Below, one piece after another: positions 61,132 to 64,000 of a stretch of 64,000 bases of DNA. A program made the translations under genes and the position numbers. Source of the stretch: Nanchangia anserum (lineage in GTDB: Bacteria; Actinomycetota; Actinomycetes; Actinomycetales; Actinomycetaceae); NCBI RefSeq assembly GCF_015240065.1, contig NZ_CP060506.1:248001-312000 (forward strand), read 5' to 3'. A model generated the notes under the pieces. That model saw only the letters and a program-made list of their open reading frames with translations. It searched no databases and was not told where the DNA came from. Each line of letters opens with the position of its first letter. Positions within the stretch are counted from its first letter, which is position 1.

Positions 61132-64000
61132 TCACATTGGCGGACGTCGGAGAGCGAGTTGGTGAGCCACACCACGTGAAATGTAGAGGCCGCGTGCTGG
61201 AGACGACGGGTCTAGGGCAGCGAGATGGGTGAAGTCTGGCGGTACCATCGCTCGAAGCTCGCTGTCGTGGGCGCAGACAATAACGCCTGCGTTCTCGCGC
61301 AGCTCATGTAGTGGTCCGGCATATGTCTGGCGAAGACGACTGGGAGACGTAAAGACGACGAGGCGCGATGAGAGTGAAAGCTGAGGGGATGTCTGTGCCG
61401 TCGAGATCGATGATCGAGGCAGGTTGCCCCACCTCGTCATAGGCACGGTGACCACGCGCGCGCGATTCGCGTAACGGCCCCGGGGCGCAGCCACTATCCA
61501 GGATCGGTGCTTGGTGATTCGGAGAGGGGCGTTTTCCGGCGTAGTCATCGCGATGACGTCGGCGGAGCTGTGGGGTGGAGGTTCGCGCAGTGGTACGACG
61601 ATGGGGTGCGACGAATCGGTGGCGCGCGCAGGCGTAACTGAGGGAGGAGTGGCGAAATGAACGAGTGAGTTATGTCCGTCTTCCATCCATATGGCTCGCC
61701 CGGGACGATCAATATCGTCACATTGGCGTGTAGTCAGTCCGACGTGCGCGGCTTCCATCGGTGCCGGATCGGTACACGATGTGTTGGCGCAACGAATGAG
61801 TCCAGCGTGCGGTGGCTAACGTCGCGGATCCGTGAGGACAACGTGTGCGTCAGGTCCTCGACGTCGTGCGAGGGAAGCGAGCAGCTCTGACATTGCACCG
61901 ATGCCGAGGAGCCGGTCGCTCTCGCTCAACAGGTCGTCCACGCCGTCGATTACCACCAGACCACTCAGATGAGTAACGCGCATGAGGAGTTCCCACGCCA
62001 GGGCAACATCGGTGGGTTGATAGCAACGTTGTTGCTTCGGGCCAATGGGTGCCGGGGCGTGCGATGACGTGGCAGGCGATGCCACGTTCGGCGAAGGCGC
62101 GTGCACACGCACGGGCGCCGTCGTGCGGCCCGAACCTGGGGCCCCGACGACGAGTGCGCTCAAGGTAGATGGCAACGTGAGTGAACATATGCGTTGCTCG
62201 GTGGGAGGTCGTGCCACCCGATTGCGGTGTGGTCCGGTGCGTCGACCACTTCGTGCGTTCGTTCCAATCAATCCGGTCGGTAAGGGCGGTGCCCACGGAG
62301 GATCGAGCCGGTGTGGAGCCAGCGTGTCCCAGGCTGTACGCAGAGCCGTGACATGTCGCTTCACTTCCTCCTGGTTCCCGACATAGGCCACTTGCACGTG
62401 GCCATTGCCATGAGGATTCCGCGGCCGGGACGCGTGGGAGGTGTGCAGCGGCCGACGTGCCCAAAACGTCGTGAGAATCAGCGTTCTCCAGAACACGTAG
62501 ACACAAGCGCAGCGGTAGATTCGCCCGCATGTGGACGACGATACCCGCGGGCCGCTGCGTCGCCAAGATGACATGAACCCCAGCGATCGTCCGATTGTGG
62601 CGATGCGTAGCAGCGACGTCAATAATTCCGGTTCGTCTTCGGCGAGACGGCGAAACTCATCGATGACAACGATGAGGCGCCGACCCACGGATCGCCTCGC
62701 TTGGCGCAAGCGCTCGCGGCGAGCCAACTCTGCCGTCAACGACTGCAATGCACGCCGTGTTGCCTGCGCGTCCAAGTCGGATACGACTCCGCACACGTGG
62801 GAAGAGGAGCCAACGCGGCAAAGGTTTCGCCGCCCTTGTAGTCGACGAGAACCAGTCCGAGTTGTGACGGGGGATAACGCCATGCGAGTCCGAGCAGCCA
62901 CGTTACCAAGGCCTCAGATTTTCCGGATCCCGTTGTGCCAGCAACGAGAGCATGGGGACCATCGCAGACAAGATCGACGTCAACCGCTCCCGCCTCACCG
63001 ATTCCGAGCCAGGCGCGGAGGTGATCCGGAGTGGACTCATCTCGGTAAGGTCGCCACCGTTGATCAGAGACGACACGGTTAAGTCTGTCTCTCCAGCCAA
63101 GCGTTCGTCGACCTTGACGAGCGCGGGAAGATCGTCGTGCGCAGTCGAGTGCGCCTCGAGATAACCACATAGCTCGTCCCACCACGGTGGCGATAGCGCG
63201 GGCATGCCGCGGGGAACCTGTACAAGCCGCGTCGACCACGACGGGGCAGTCGCGGGCGATGACGCCCATGTGAGGGTACGGCCGGATGGCAGGGCAACTG
63301 TGGGCGGAGCGATTGTCAGTACAGGAGCCTTGTCGGGAGCCTGAAAGTTGCGGGTGCCTTCTCGGATTTGCGCGCCACCCGCTACACCTATCTGTGCTGC
63401 TACCCAACGCGCCCCCCGTGGGCCCGCGGCCCGATGAAGCATATGCGCTCTCCGTCGGCAATGACGATGGGATGACGTCGCAGTCGCGATGCCCCCAACC
63501 ATGCGCACCCCCCCAACCATGCGCTGATCGGTTGATCTGGTGCTGATCGAGGACCGGCCGCAGCGGCAAGGAGCACCTGCGCCGGCGATGGTGGTGCCAC
63601 CCGTGTATGCCAGGCTCGCGCAGCCCACACGGTGGCTGCTACCCCGATGAGAAGTCCGGCCCCGGCCGCAGCTACGGGTGCGATGCGTCCGAGCATGAGG
63701 GGGAAGAAGACGAGGGTGGGCAGTGCCAAGGGGCGCAGCCACGTAACCGGGCGTGCGGGACGCGGGAGGGTAATGCTCAGATCAACGGGGCGAGGCGCGA
63801 TCTGCAGATGTGTTTCTCCCAAGGCGAGGCGCACGCGCGTGCGCCACCGTCGCCGAGTTGTTAACGGAATCCATCGCCTTCCAATGCGCTGATACGTTCC
63901 GTTACGTGAGCCGGCGTCGACGACGGAAACGCCGTGGGCGGTGGCGCGGGTTTCGATGTGGTAGAGCGACATTGTTGGGTCGGGAAAGAGATCACGACCG
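61132..64000 (-). pseudogene. FHA-FtsK/SpoIIIE ATPase (EccC/EssC-like), frameshifted and truncated by the window
   Basis: Read leftward from the edge, an FHA domain (DAGSRNGTY) is followed by a membrane region (LALPTLVFFPLMLGRIAPV). Later pieces in changing frames give the first ATPase: Walker A GTTGSGKSEAL near 62915-62950, LVLVDYKGGETF, Walker B LIVVIDEFRRLAE, then ILATQRPAGIV and LCLRVLENADSHDVLG. A second degenerate ATPase-like part contains LVVIDGVDDLLSESDRLLG. The layout fits type VII secretion EccC/EssC ATPases. At least four frame changes are needed. No ESX-type substrate is visible. Confidence 0.7.

Noticed and set aside
1-64000. Insertion sequences or transposases
   Set aside because: I found no transposase-like protein or terminal inverted repeats apart from prophage and relic similarity.

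Overview
The window is a piece of high-GC Gram-positive (Actinomycetota) chromosome carrying a 36.9-kb siphovirus-type prophage. The phylum call rests on a WhiB regulator, the ffs / tRNA-Ser / dnaX / recR neighbourhood, G+C-rich codon use with GTG and TTG starts, and a small bacterial SRP RNA. I cannot name the genus; an Actinomycetaceae-like organism is a guess.

Layout. 1-3.8 kb: 5' part of a TrkA-type K+ channel regulator, radA, a YbaK-like deacylase, tRNA-Arg(ACG), a fructosamine-kinase family gene, tRNA-Ser(TGA) and tRNA-Ser(GCT). 3.9-6.4 kb: relic of a prophage related to the one downstream. It holds a broken toxin 3' end, three orphan immunity-like genes, a broken PanA antitoxin and the first codons of a Doc toxin gene. 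6.5-17.6 kb: a glutamine amidotransferase, an arabinose cluster (araD, araA, sugar porter, MFS protein, LacI regulator), a YeiH exporter, GluQ-RS and an anchored surface protein. 17.8-19.9 kb: a frameshifted uracil/xanthine permease, a frameshifted LytR_C-type protein and the SRP RNA.

20.04-56.92 kb: the prophage, bounded by a 15-bp direct repeat. The right copy is the 3' end of tRNA-Ser(GGA), next to a tyrosine integrase. Order inside: small membrane genes and an ImmA-like protease; CI-like repressor and divergent Cro-like gene; unknown early genes; RecE-like/RecT recombination pair; an initiator gene with embedded iterons; SSB; nuclease; a PanA-Doc toxin-antitoxin pair on the opposite strand; HNH, terminases, portal; a MuF head protein with a long C-terminal extension and a small overlapping gene; scaffold, capsid, head-tail and tail genes; tape measure with a C-terminal NlpC/P60 domain; collagen-like fibre; endolysin, r1t-like holin; integrase. 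57-64 kb: a small antitoxin-like gene, dnaX, recR, whiB and a heavily frameshifted FHA-FtsK/SpoIIIE ATPase running off the end.

The most interesting system is the MuF-linked toxin and immunity module. The prophage carries one MuF protein with a polymorphic C-terminus followed by an overlapping acidic 112-aa gene. The relic carries a decayed copy of the same C-terminus followed by three paralogues of that acidic gene. Every paralogue is preceded by a leftover of the toxin's last codons, so the array looks built from successive toxin-tail plus immunity cassettes. This is inference from synteny and sequence; no toxin activity has been shown.

Several genes are broken by single-base indels, mostly in G/C runs (17.7-19.8, 36.3, 47.6-48.7 and 61-64 kb). 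Sequencing error and genuine decay cannot be separated from this sequence alone.
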